In this document: piece by piece, positions 1 to 6,012 of the stretch
Numbering within the stretch: position 1 is the first letter of the stretch
How the letters are laid out: each line of letters opens with the position of its first letter
Origin: Candidatus Nealsoniibacteriota bacterium
Lineage (GTDB): Bacteria > Patescibacteriota > Minisyncoccia > Minisyncoccales > MHMH01
NCBI GenBank assembly: GCA_016186525.1
Contig: JACPLM010000036.1
Span: forward strand, 1 to 19,137
Reading direction: 5' to 3'
DNA: 19,137 nucleotides
Notes under the pieces: generated by a model
Databases searched by the model: none
Told to the model about the DNA's origin: nothing
The model's input: the letters and a program-made list of their open reading frames with translations, nothing else
Position numbers and translations under genes: made by a program

Positions 1-105
1 TCTTTCGGGTTCGTAGTCAAGGAACGCAAAGAAAATTTTTACGGGGACGGTGAACCAAGGTTGATTATGGTTTTAGAGAGAAATGGTATCAGCTCTGGTT
101 TTTGA
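1..105 (+). CDS. C-terminal end of an upstream gene (partial)
   Basis: Frame 1 is open from the first base to a TGA at 103-105 and encodes 34 residues that read like a protein C-terminus, containing FVVKERKENFYGDGEPRL and then LIMVLERNG. The mix of charged and hydrophobic residues ending in a probable beta strand argues for real coding sequence. I do not recognise the family. The start lies outside the window, and there is no terminator hairpin directly after the stop. Confidence 0.5.
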   Translation, partial: SFGFVVKERKENFYGDGEPRLIMVLERNGISSGF

Positions 106-134
106 TTTGCTGAAAAAAAGGGGTGATAGAAAAT

Positions 135-152
135 AATGGTGCCCGTCCCCAT
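135..152 (+). repeat. REP-like element, left arm
   Basis: AATGGTGCCCGTCCCCAT is the reverse complement of 246-263 with a single mismatch that would be a G-U pair in RNA. The core, GGTGCCYGTCCCC, resembles the short repeats often found near REP-associated tyrosine transposases (family knowledge). No transposase gene lies between the arms. Confidence 0.6.
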
Positions 153-202
153 TTATTTCATTTCAATTTCATTCATAAATATAATTTTTTTTCATAGAGG
201 AT

Positions 203-229
203 TTGACTTTTTTTATGTGAATTGATAAT
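203..229 (+). promoter_or_regulatory. Possible promoter between the REP-like arms
   Basis: TTGACT (203-208) and GATAAT (224-229) match the -35 and -10 hexamers well, but the spacer is 15 bases, shorter than optimal. It would drive a transcript through the right REP-like arm into the zinc-ribbon gene at 382. Confidence 0.3.
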
Positions 230-245
230 TTAAAACTGAAGGAAA

Positions 246-263
246 ATGGGGACAGGCACCATT
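246..263 (+). repeat. REP-like element, right arm
   Basis: ATGGGGACAGGCACCATT is the inverted partner of 135-152. The 93 bases between the arms are very AT-rich and hold no gene. A GC-rich extension, GGGACCCGGCCCC, follows at about 268-280. An open frame starting on this repeat is treated as non-coding because it overlaps the well-supported zinc-ribbon gene at 382. Confidence 0.6.
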
Positions 264-381
264 AAAGGGACCCGGCCCCTTTTTATCGCGGAGCGAGATG
301 CGTTAAGCCAACAAAAGTCTTTACATGTGGGTAAGAGTATGCTAAGATATTTTGTGAGAAAAGAAAAAGGAGGAATTACGC

Positions 382-603
382 ATGGCTTTAAAGTATTGTC
401 AAACTCTCAATTGTGGCGGATTTTCCGATGATCCGGAGGCTAAATTTTGTTCATGGTGCGGTATGCCCTTTGAAAGACGAGAACCGGCAAGACCACCGCG
501 TACGATAATGTGTAATGGTTGCGGCAAGGAAACTTCACCAAACTCGAAATATTGTCCTTACTGTGGCAATGACTTAATGCGTAATCGCGGCATAGCCGAT
601 TAA
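382..603 (+). CDS. Double zinc-ribbon protein
   Basis: This 73-residue protein consists of two zinc-ribbon modules. The first uses C6, C11, C23 and C26 (the last pair in FCSWCG). The second uses C44, C47, C58 and C61 (MCNGCG and YCPYCG). A basic, proline-rich linker (ERREPARPPR) joins them. Such ribbons bind zinc and usually mediate protein or nucleic acid contacts; the partner is not known here. The ATG is fixed by a perfect AAGGAGG at 367-373 with an 8-base spacer. A rho-independent terminator follows at 616, so the gene is probably transcribed alone. No signal peptide or membrane segment is visible, so it should be cytoplasmic. The zinc-binding call is firm; the biological role is unknown. 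Confidence 0.85.
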   Translation: MALKYCQTLNCGGFSDDPEAKFCSWCGMPFERREPARPPRTIMCNGCGKETSPNSKYCPYCGNDLMRNRGIAD

Positions 604-615
604 TTAGAAAATGGC

Positions 616-648
616 AAAGCGCTGGCAGTAAATAGCTGGCGCTTTTTC
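616..648 (+). terminator. Rho-independent terminator after the zinc-ribbon gene
   Basis: AAAGCGC (616-622) pairs with GCGCTTT (639-645), an inner CAG/CTG can extend the stem, and a short T run follows. Confidence 0.7.
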
Positions 649-717
649 TATGGTTCTTAAATTTCATGGGATTAGCTTGATTTTATTTTCTAATTTGATA
701 GAAATATAAAGTTGCGT

Positions 718-724
718 AAGGAGG
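718..724 (+). promoter_or_regulatory. Shine-Dalgarno that decides a TTG start
   Basis: A perfect AAGGAGG lies 8 bases before the TTG at 733, the same motif and spacing as for the genes starting at 382 and 13506. Confidence 0.8.
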
Positions 725-732
725 CAAGCACT

Positions 733-1260
733 TTGAAAAAAGAAAAGGAACAAGGCGAAGTCATAATCGCGCCGAGGTATGTTGAATTGCAATCTCCGAT
801 TATTTTTCTTGCAGGCCCCATAAGGGGAGCAGCCGATTGGCAAGGGCAAGCAACAGAATATATTAAGAGAAAGAAGCCCCAGCTGAATATCGCTTCTCCA
901 AGAAGACTATTGATAACGCAGGATGATTTTCCGGAACCCATGTTCGTAGAACAGATAAATTGGGAGCACTATCATCTTCGGATGGCAGCTGAGAGCGGCG
1001 TAATTCTTTTTTGGCTGGCAAAAGAACTAGATCACAGATGCGACAGATCATACGCTCAAACTACCAGGTTCGAGTTGGGAGAAGCTGCGGCAATCCATCG
1101 TTTTACCGGAGCAAAAGTTGTCGTTGGGATAGAAAATGGTTTTACCGGCGGGAAATACATCCGTAAGACCTTAGCCGGCAAATATCCCGGCATTCCAGTA
1201 TGCAGCAGCTTGGAGGAAACTTGCGATATGGCTATTAAGTTATACAGGAGGCCGCGATGA
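733..1260 (+). CDS. Nucleoside 2-deoxyribosyltransferase-like protein
   Basis: The 175-residue product matches the nucleoside 2-deoxyribosyltransferase-like fold. It has an N-terminal strand and loop FLAGPIRGAADWQ (25-37), an SPRR segment (55-58), the aromatic stretch INWEHYHL (75-82), VILFWL (90-95) and YAQTTRFELGEA (107-118), where E114 is the likely nucleophile. Family members cleave or exchange the N-glycosidic bond of (deoxy)nucleosides or nucleotides in salvage. I chose the TTG at 733 because AAGGAGG at 718-724 sits 8 bases upstream; an earlier in-frame TTG at 712 would place that site inside the gene. A possible -10 (TATAAA) lies at 705-710. The stop overlaps the next start (ATGA), which implies translational coupling with a deoxynucleotidase and supports a nucleotide-salvage role. 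Exact substrate is unknown. Confidence 0.8.
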   Translation: MKKEKEQGEVIIAPRYVELQSPIIFLAGPIRGAADWQGQATEYIKRKKPQLNIASPRRLLITQDDFPEPMFVEQINWEHYHLRMAAESGVILFWLAKELDHRCDRSYAQTTRFELGEAAAIHRFTGAKVVVGIENGFTGGKYIRKTLAGKYPGIPVCSSLEETCDMAIKLYRRPR

Positions 1261-1796
1261 TTATATTGCTTGATCAAGACGGTCCTTTAGCTGACTTTGA
1301 GGGGGGATTCCTTAAGCAGTGAAGAGCGAAATTCCCGAATGAGATTTTTATTCCCGTAGATCAAAGAAGGTCATTTCATATCGTTAACGATTACCCGGCA
1401 GAGTTAAAAGAAAAAATTGAGGGCGTATGTTGCGCGCCAGGATTTTACCTGAATCTTCCGCCGGTACCAGGAGCCATAGACGCTGTCGGGCAATTACTCA
1501 GAACCGGCAATCAAATAATGATTTGTACGGCTCCGCTTTCTCAATACGAAAACTGCGTCTTAGAAAAATACCGATGGGTGGAAAAACATCTCGGAAGAGA
1601 TTTTGTAAGTAAAATAATTCTTACGAGAGACAAGACATTAATTCGCGGGGATATTCTTATTGACGATAGGCCGGAAATTACAGGCATTATTGAGCCAGCA
1701 TGGGAGCATATTGTTTTTAATCTTCCATACAACAAGAATGTTTCCGGAAAAAGAAGAATCACCTGGGAAAATTGGAGAAGTGTTTTAGGAGTATAA
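1257..1796 (+). pseudogene. 5'(3')-deoxyribonucleotidase (NT5C family, HAD) with in-frame TGA at codon 22
   Basis: From the ATG overlapping the upstream stop, the frame encodes MIILLDQDGPLADFEGGFLKQ, then TGA (1320-1322), then 157 more intact codons to TAA. With the TGA read through, the 179-residue product closely follows the NT5C family of HAD deoxynucleotidases: DxD nucleophile and acid (D6, D8), QRRSF, APGFYLNLPPVPGA, ICTAPLSQY, EKYRWVEKHLG, IILTRDKT and the acidic ILIDDRPE, ending in WENWRSVL. The enzyme dephosphorylates deoxyribonucleoside monophosphates. The TGA falls where relatives carry an aromatic residue (Phe in the human protein as I recall it), one base from TGG. No second defect is visible, so it is a recent nonsense mutation, a sequencing error, or leaky readthrough. 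An internal restart seems unlikely to give activity because it loses DxD. Confidence 0.8.
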
Positions 1797-1804
1797 GAAA
1801 AATA

Positions 1805-1831
1805 AAAACGGCGCTTGGCGTCGTTTTTTTT
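1805..1831 (+). terminator. Rho-independent terminator after the nucleotide-salvage pair
   Basis: AAAACG, G, CGC (1805-1814), a TTG loop, then GCG, T, CGTTTT (1818-1827): a near-perfect 10-bp stem with one G-U pair, followed by a run of T. Confidence 0.85.
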
Positions 1832-1841
1832 GTTATGCCAC

Positions 1842-1870
1842 TTGACTGATTTTTTAAAAAGCGCTAATAT
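1842..1870 (+). promoter_or_regulatory. Promoter for the cold-shock gene
   Basis: TTGACT (1842-1847), a 17-base spacer and TAATAT (1865-1870) form a good sigma-70-type promoter. Transcription would start near 1877 and leave a leader of about 100 bases before the ATG at 1980, as is typical of cold-shock genes whose leaders fold in a temperature-dependent way. Confidence 0.7.
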
Positions 1871-1979
1871 CTGTTTTGTAAGATAGTTGCCTGATAAAAA
1901 GTTAGTCGAGTTTATTTGGGGAACTAAACTTTAGGATAAAACCTTAAAACGTTAAAATATTATTAACTCACATCTAAGT

Positions 1980-2180
1980 ATGGAAGGAACAATTAAAACT
2001 CTTATTTCAGATAAAAAATTTGGATTCATTACCGTTGATGGCGAAGAGAGGGATTTATTTTTTCACGGCAATGAGCTTAAAGACGTGAAATATGAAGATT
2101 TGAAAGTGGGCGATAGGGTATCTTTCGAAAAAGCTGATTCCCCAAAAGGGCCCAACGCAGTGAACGTCAATCGCATTTAA
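1980..2180 (+). CDS. csp: Cold-shock domain protein
   Basis: This 66-residue protein is a single cold-shock (OB-fold) domain, normal length for the family. It has the RNP1-like KFGFI (13-17) and the RNP2-like LFFHG (26-30), both used to stack on single-stranded RNA or DNA. The N-terminus (MEGTIKTLISDKKFGFI) and the C-terminal GPNAVNVNRI are typical. It probably acts as an RNA chaperone. It has its own promoter at 1842 and a strong terminator at 2195, so it is monocistronic. No clear Shine-Dalgarno precedes the ATG; the long leader may control access to the start. A DEAD-box RNA helicase later in the window could act in the same cold or RNA-folding response. Confidence 0.93.
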   Translation: MEGTIKTLISDKKFGFITVDGEERDLFFHGNELKDVKYEDLKVGDRVSFEKADSPKGPNAVNVNRI

Positions 2181-2194
2181 GAATTGACTTAACG

Positions 2195-2233
2195 AATAAA
2201 AACAAGTCCAATGCCGGGCTTGTTTTTATTTTT
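2195..2233 (+). terminator. Strong rho-independent terminator, possibly bidirectional
   Basis: AATAAAAACAAG (2195-2206) is perfectly complementary to 2219-2230, and the inner TCC/GGG extends the stem around loop AATGCC. A T run follows, and an A run precedes it on the other side. Confidence 0.9.
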
Positions 2234-2242
2234 GGCTATATT

Positions 2243-2251
2243 TGATATAAT
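2243..2251 (+). promoter_or_regulatory. Extended -10 promoter for malic enzyme
   Basis: TGA followed by a perfect TATAAT (2246-2251) forms an extended -10 element. No good -35 is seen at 17 bases, which extended -10 promoters tolerate. Transcription would start near 2258, at the foot of the hairpin at 2259-2286. Confidence 0.6.
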
Positions 2252-2258
2252 TTAATAA

Positions 2259-2286
2259 ATCCTCCCACCAAATATGGTGGGAGGAT
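2259..2286 (+). promoter_or_regulatory. 5'-terminal mRNA hairpin sequestering the malic enzyme Shine-Dalgarno
   Basis: ATCCTCCCACCA (2259-2270) and TGGTGGGAGGAT (2275-2286) form a perfect 12-bp stem with a four-base loop AATA. The right arm holds GGGAGG (2279-2284), the only Shine-Dalgarno candidate, 14 bases before the ATG at 2299. No T run follows, so it is not a terminator. It could cap the mRNA 5' end and/or block initiation. Confidence 0.65.
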
Positions 2287-2298
2287 AAATTACAAAAA

Positions 2299-3429
2299 AT
2301 GAAAGACGCTTTAGAAATTCACAAAAAATTAAAAGGGAAAATAGGGATAAAGGCGAAAGTTAAAGTTTCCAAAGATAACTTCGGATTGATTTATACGCCC
2401 GGCGTTGTTGAAGTGGCCAGAGTTATAGCTAAAGATCCATTGCTATCTTTTGAATATACTTCACGGGGAAACAACGTTGCCATTATTACCGACGGTTCCA
2501 GAACACTTGGCGTCGGGGACGCGGCTCCCGAGGCCTCTTTGCCGGTGATGGAAGGCAAGGCGCTGTTTTTAAACCTTCTTGCAGGCATAGACGCTTACCC
2601 CCTTTGCCTCAATACCAAATCAAAGGAGGAAATCGTCAGGACGATTGAAATTTTATCTCCGAGCTTTGCCGCTTTTAATCTTGAGGATGTCCAAGCCCCT
2701 AAAAGTTTGGATATTATGGAGGAATTGAGAAAAAAAGACCTGATTGTTTTTCACGATGACGAACAGGGAGTGGCCATAGCGGTTTTGGCAGCTTTGATTA
2801 ATGCGCTAAAGGTTGTCGGAAAGAAAATAGAAAGCGTGAAAATATGCATCGGAGGAGCCGGAGCTGCAGGGTATGGCATTTCCAAACTCTTGAATTTTGC
2901 CGGCGCCAAAAATTTGCTGGTTTTTGACGCAAAAGGAATAATCTTCCGCGGCAGAGAAGGGGATAATAAATATTTAAAAGAAATAGCCGATTTTACTAAT
3001 ACGGAAAATTCAACAGGCAGCAAAAAAGAAGCGCTGAAAGGAAGCGATGTCTTTATCGGCGTGACGGGCGTGGCCAATCTTTTGGATAGTTCTGATGTTT
3101 CTTTAATGGCGAAAAATCCAATTATTTTTGCGATTTCAAATCCTATCCCAGAAATTATACCGAAAGAAATAAAAAAGGCGGCCGGGAAATTTGTTTTTTC
3201 CAGCGGCAGATCTGACTTTCAGAATCAGATCAACAATATCATCGTTTTCCCAGGAGTTTTCAGGGGGCTTATAAGCGCCAGAAGAAAAATGGATCTTGCT
3301 CTGGAATTAAAAATCGCAAAGGCGATATCGGCCTTGGTGAAAAAACCGAGCATTAGCAATATCATTCCAAACCCTTTTGATAAAAGACTGCTCAAAACGA
3401 TAGCCGGCTGCATCAAAAAGAATAATTAA
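2299..3429 (+). CDS. NAD(P)-dependent malic enzyme (decarboxylating)
   Basis: The 376-residue protein is a short bacterial or archaeal-type malic enzyme, converting malate to pyruvate and CO2 with reduction of NAD(P). The N-terminal domain has YTPGVVEVAR (32-41), TDGSRTLGVGDAAPEA (64-79) and MEGKALF (84-90, with the catalytic Lys). The metal-binding region is LEDVQAPKS (128-136) and FHDDEQG (151-157). The nucleotide-binding GGAGAAG (185-191) starts the Rossmann domain. Length fits the family form lacking a phosphotransacetylase extension. It may link C4 acids to pyruvate and supply NAD(P)H in a reduced metabolism. It has its own promoter and a striking leader hairpin, and ends 3 bases from the convergent greA stop, with no terminator between them. 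Cofactor preference cannot be read with confidence. Confidence 0.93.
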   Translation: MKDALEIHKKLKGKIGIKAKVKVSKDNFGLIYTPGVVEVARVIAKDPLLSFEYTSRGNNVAIITDGSRTLGVGDAAPEASLPVMEGKALFLNLLAGIDAYPLCLNTKSKEEIVRTIEILSPSFAAFNLEDVQAPKSLDIMEELRKKDLIVFHDDEQGVAIAVLAALINALKVVGKKIESVKICIGGAGAAGYGISKLLNFAGAKNLLVFDAKGIIFRGREGDNKYLKEIADFTNTENSTGSKKEALKGSDVFIGVTGVANLLDSSDVSLMAKNPIIFAISNPIPEIIPKEIKKAAGKFVFSSGRSDFQNQINNIIVFPGVFRGLISARRKMDLALELKIAKAISALVKKPSISNIIPNPFDKRLLKTIAGCIKKNN

Positions 3430-3432
3430 TTT

Positions 3433-3897
3433 TTACTCAACTTCGGATATTTTGTACTTCTTTAAGCCGTCGGGAGTATCGAAGCTGACGATATCTCCTT
3501 TGCTTTTACCCAAAAGCGCCTGCCCTAAAGCAGATTTGGGGGAAATTTTGCCGGCCAAGATGTCGGCTTCTTCAGGTTCTACGACTTGGAATTTTTCTTT
3601 GCCGCTTTTTGATTCAAGTAAAACAATAGAGCTTATTTGGACTTCTCCCCCGGCTTTTTTCTCAATTACTTCGGCTTGGTTTATAGTAGCTTTCAAGCTC
3701 TTTATCCTTGCTTCAATGAACGCCTGATCATCCCTAGCTGCGTGATAGCCGGCATTTTCCTTCAAGTCGCCGTGGGAAGCTGCATGGCTTATTCTTTTGA
3801 TAACCTCTTTTCTTTCAACATTTTCCAGGCGCTCTAATTCCTTTTTAAGTTTTTCCAAACCATCTTTGGTCAAGTATTTTGCCATAGTATTATTCAT
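3433..3897 (-). CDS. greA: Transcription elongation factor GreA
   Basis: The 154-residue protein matches GreA in length and layout. An N-terminal antiparallel coiled coil reaches into the RNA polymerase secondary channel and carries the tip sequence GDLKENAGYHAARDDQAFIEARI, where the acidic residues coordinate the Mg2+ used for transcript cleavage. The C-terminal FKBP-like domain ends in SPKSALGQALLGKSKGDIVSFDTPDG. GreA rescues backtracked polymerase. The start is MNNTMAKY at 3897, supported by a purine-rich AAGGGG a few bases upstream; a second Met (MAKYLTK) at 3885 is an alternative. The Shine-Dalgarno falls in a dispersed repeat (3901-3923). The gene is convergent with malic enzyme and divergent from tspO. 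Confidence 0.95.
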   Translation of the reverse strand: MNNTMAKYLTKDGLEKLKKELERLENVERKEVIKRISHAASHGDLKENAGYHAARDDQAFIEARIKSLKATINQAEVIEKKAGGEVQISSIVLLESKSGKEKFQVVEPEEADILAGKISPKSALGQALLGKSKGDIVSFDTPDGLKKYKISEVE

Positions 3898-3900
3898 TTT

Positions 3901-3923
3901 ACCCCTTCGGCAAGCTCAGGGCA
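3901..3923 (+). repeat. Dispersed CPR-type repeat (copy 1)
   Basis: ACCCCTTCGGCAAGCTCAGG continuing into GGC is a variant of CCTTCGACAAGCTCAGGGC, which I recall as a common dispersed repeat in many CPR and other genomes. On the minus strand it supplies the Shine-Dalgarno of greA. A diverged copy is at 10077-10100. Confidence 0.5.
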
Positions 3924-3975
3924 AGCAGACTCTTTGACGCAATAATCAAAAAATGAGAAAATAAATAATAAGAAT

Positions 3976-4548
3976 ATGAAGAAAGCCATAAAGCTTATAA
4001 TCAGCATATTAATTTGCCAGGGAGCGGGATTAATAGGATCTATTTTTACTGCGCCGGCCATTCCTAAATGGTACGCAGGCATTGTAAAACCTGGTTTTAC
4101 TCCGCCGAGTTGGGTTTTTGCGCCGGCTTGGACCGCGCTTTTTCTGTTGATGGGCATATCTTTGTATTTGGTTTGGGAAAAGAAATGGCAGGTTAAGTCT
4201 CTGCTGGTTGGTTCAGGAGAGAAATACTGGAATCCAATTTCAAAGAAATTATGGCAGGGCAGCTGGAAAGAAGAAAACGTAATTGCCATTTTCGGACTGC
4301 AGCTGGGTTTGAATATTCTTTGGTCGATAGTATTTTTCGGATTGAAAGCTCCCGATATAGCTTTCGCCGTGATTCTAATGCTCTTTTTCGCGATCTTATA
4401 CACCATAGTCAATTTTTACAGGATATCTAAGGCAGCGGCTTTTCTGCTTTTACCTTATATTTTTTGGGTATCTTTTGCCGCGGTTTTAAATCTGTTTATT
4501 GTCATATTGAATTGGAGCTCGCCGTTATTAACTTGTTTTTACTGCTAA
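3976..4548 (+). CDS. tspO: TspO/MBR family membrane protein
   Basis: This 190-residue protein is a TspO (tryptophan-rich sensory protein, translocator protein) homologue. Motifs in order are WYAGIVKPGFTPPSWVFAPAW (32-52), MGISLYLVW (59-67), LQLGLNILWSIVFFGLK (108-124) and LPYIFWVSFAAVLN (159-172). Five hydrophobic segments match the five-helix fold. Family members bind porphyrins and affect oxidative-stress responses. It is longer than the usual 155-160 residues because of a polar stretch at about 68-100 in the loop after helix 2, and it has a short C-terminal tail. The next complete gene is methionine sulfoxide reductase, in line with a redox-stress context. Upstream, TTGACG (3934-3939) and GAAAAT (3957-3962) could be a weak promoter with a very short leader. 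Confidence 0.9.
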   Translation: MKKAIKLIISILICQGAGLIGSIFTAPAIPKWYAGIVKPGFTPPSWVFAPAWTALFLLMGISLYLVWEKKWQVKSLLVGSGEKYWNPISKKLWQGSWKEENVIAIFGLQLGLNILWSIVFFGLKAPDIAFAVILMLFFAILYTIVNFYRISKAAAFLLLPYIFWVSFAAVLNLFIVILNWSSPLLTCFYC

Positions 4549-4554
4549 ATTAAA

Positions 4555-4656
4555 ATGTTTTTTCTAGGCATGAAAATAAAATGGTGGCTGGCTGTTTTGA
4601 TTTTCTTGCTTTTTTCCAGTTTAATTATTCTACTGGAAGTTTTACTGATAAAATAA
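4555..4656 (+). CDS. Tiny single-pass membrane protein (candidate)
   Basis: A 33-codon frame encodes MFFLGMKIKWWLAVLIFLLF followed by SSLIILLEVLLIK: a short basic N-terminus and one long hydrophobic helix. The internal ATG at 4570 gives a 28-residue version starting MKIKWW. It fills the gap between tspO and msrBA on the same strand. No Shine-Dalgarno is evident. It could be a real small membrane protein or a chance frame in T-rich DNA. Confidence 0.4.
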   Translation: MFFLGMKIKWWLAVLIFLLFSSLIILLEVLLIK

Positions 4657-4680
4657 TTAAATTAAGCGCGAAGTTTGAAT

Positions 4681-5577
4681 ATGGAATATAATAAACTTAT
4701 CCCTGAAGAAGAAAAAGTCATAGTGGGCAAAGGCACTGAAGCCCCTTTTACGGGAGAGTACGATAAGTTTTTTGAAGAAGGCGTTTATCTTTGCAGGCGC
4801 TGCAACACGCCTCTCTACGAATCAAAAAATAAGTTTGACGCTCATTGCGGCTGGCCGAGTTTTGACGAGGAAATGTCGGGCGCCGTTATAAAAAAACCAG
4901 ACGAAGACGGCATTCGCACGGAGATTATTTGTTCTAATTGCGGAGCCCATTTGGGCCATGTTTTTACGGGAGAGAAATATACCTCCAAAGATACCAGGCA
5001 TTGCGTTAACTCCGTTTCTATGCAATTTGTACCGATGGATTTTAAGGGAAAAGAAGAACGCTCAGCCGTTCTCGGAGGAGGATGCTTTTGGCGCCTGGAA
5101 GCAGCTTACAAACAACTCAAAGGAGTAGAAAAAGTTGATCCCGGATATGCCGGAGGCCATAAAGTTAATCCTGTTTACGAGGAAGTTTCTGCAGGTTCCA
5201 CCGGGCACTCAGAAGTGGTAAAATTAACATATAAGCCGGAGATTATAACTTTCAGGGATATTTTGGAAGTATTTTTCACGATTCACGATCCAACGACCCC
5301 GAATCGGCAAGGCAATGATATTGGAGAGCAATACAGGTCCATTATTCTTTACCAAACCTGGAAGCAGAAAGAAGAAGCAGAAGTAATTATCAAAGAACTG
5401 AAAGATGCCTATGAAAACCCGATTGTCACGGAAATTAAGCCGCTCATTAAATTTTATCCTGCAGAAGAGCATCACCGGGATTATTTTAAAAAACACCCAA
5501 AAGAGCCTTATTGCCAATTGGTGATAGCTCCGAAAATAGAGAAGTTGAGAAATAAATATAAAGAATTGCTTAAATAA
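4681..5577 (+). CDS. msrBA: Bifunctional methionine sulfoxide reductase MsrB-MsrA
   Basis: The 298-residue fusion repairs oxidised methionine in both stereoisomers. Residues 1-120 are MsrB: zinc-binding CRRC (C38, C41) and CSNC (C84, C87), HCGWPSF (55-61), GAHLGHVF (88-95) and the catalytic Cys C108 in RHCVNS. Residues about 128-298 are MsrA: GGCFW with catalytic C135, GYAGG, GHSEVV, and EEHHRDYF near the end. The order is MsrB first, the reverse of the better-known MsrA-MsrB fusions. No signal peptide is present, so it is cytoplasmic. I chose the ATG at 4681 over the in-frame TTG at 4675; neither has a strong Shine-Dalgarno. It lies between tspO and two small membrane proteins, probably one transcription unit. 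Confidence 0.95.
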   Translation: MEYNKLIPEEEKVIVGKGTEAPFTGEYDKFFEEGVYLCRRCNTPLYESKNKFDAHCGWPSFDEEMSGAVIKKPDEDGIRTEIICSNCGAHLGHVFTGEKYTSKDTRHCVNSVSMQFVPMDFKGKEERSAVLGGGCFWRLEAAYKQLKGVEKVDPGYAGGHKVNPVYEEVSAGSTGHSEVVKLTYKPEIITFRDILEVFFTIHDPTTPNRQGNDIGEQYRSIILYQTWKQKEEAEVIIKELKDAYENPIVTEIKPLIKFYPAEEHHRDYFKKHPKEPYCQLVIAPKIEKLRNKYKELLK

Positions 5578-5607
5578 AGGTCGGCTTAAAATAAAAAATA
5601 AAAGAAT

Positions 5608-5859
5608 ATGATCAATACAAACCATCTTCTCAAGGTTTCATCGGCGTGGATTAGTATTGTTTATGCTATTTGCTTTGCCGGAGTGGCCTTTTTCCCAGGC
5701 ATGCGTCCGGGATTCATGAGATACGGCCTGCACATGGGAATTGATATGGGGCAGAATATCCTCACAATTGGAACGTTTATTTCCGGATTGATTATCTGGA
5801 ACGTTATCACCTTATTGAGCGTTTGGCTTTTCGCCTACTTATTTAATAAAATAAAATAA
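5608..5859 (+). CDS. Small membrane protein, DUF5676-like
   Basis: The 83-residue protein has two hydrophobic helices, at about 7-29 (VSSAWISIVYAICFAGVAFF) and 50-78 (ILTIGTFISGLIIWNVITLL and following), separated by a polar loop with GMRPGFMRYGLHMG. It ends in FAYLFNKIK, as in small DUF5676-type membrane proteins (family assignment from memory, moderate certainty). No enzymatic motif is present. It starts 30 bases after msrBA and is followed 6 bases later by another tiny membrane protein, so the three genes are probably co-transcribed. Function unknown. Confidence 0.75.
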   Translation: MINTNHLLKVSSAWISIVYAICFAGVAFFPGMRPGFMRYGLHMGIDMGQNILTIGTFISGLIIWNVITLLSVWLFAYLFNKIK

Positions 5860-5865
5860 AAAAAT

Positions 5866-6000
5866 ATGATGGATTACAATGTGATGGGAGGGGCCGGAGG
5901 CAGCAGCATGATGCTTTTTGCCTGGATACCCTACCTATTAACCGTAGGATTACTGGTGCTCGGCATTGTTGCTTTGCTGAAATACATCGGCAAGAAATAA
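5866..6000 (+). CDS. 44-residue membrane protein
   Basis: The frame encodes MMDYNVMGGAGGSSMMLFAW followed by IPYLLTVGLLVLGIVALLKYIGKK: a Gly/Met-rich N-terminus, one transmembrane helix (about 18-38) and a basic end. It follows the two-helix protein by 6 bases and precedes the helicase gene by 12 bases on the same strand. Small membrane proteins of this shape beside DUF5676-like genes are, from memory, common in CPR genomes. A second ATG at 5869 is an alternative start. Function unknown. Confidence 0.65.
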   Translation: MMDYNVMGGAGGSSMMLFAWIPYLLTVGLLVLGIVALLKYIGKK

Positions 6001-6012
6001 GAGTTGACTTTA

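Noticed and set aside
31..47. Third REP-like copy (ACGGGGACGGTGAACC)
   Set aside because: It resembles the REP core, but it lies inside a plausible coding frame (YGDGEPR) and lacks the GGCACC part.
246..431. Open frame starting on the right REP-like arm
   Set aside because: It overlaps the zinc-ribbon gene, has no Shine-Dalgarno, and begins in repeat DNA.
1257..1796. Genome-wide recoding of TGA (to Trp or Gly)
   Set aside because: TGA is the natural end of several genes here (105, 1260, 10071, 15106), and TGG and GGN codons are used normally. A single internal TGA is better explained locally.
2751..3077. Minus-strand open frames within malic enzyme and other long genes
   Set aside because: They are antisense shadows with low-complexity composition and no start signals, fully covered by well-supported genes.
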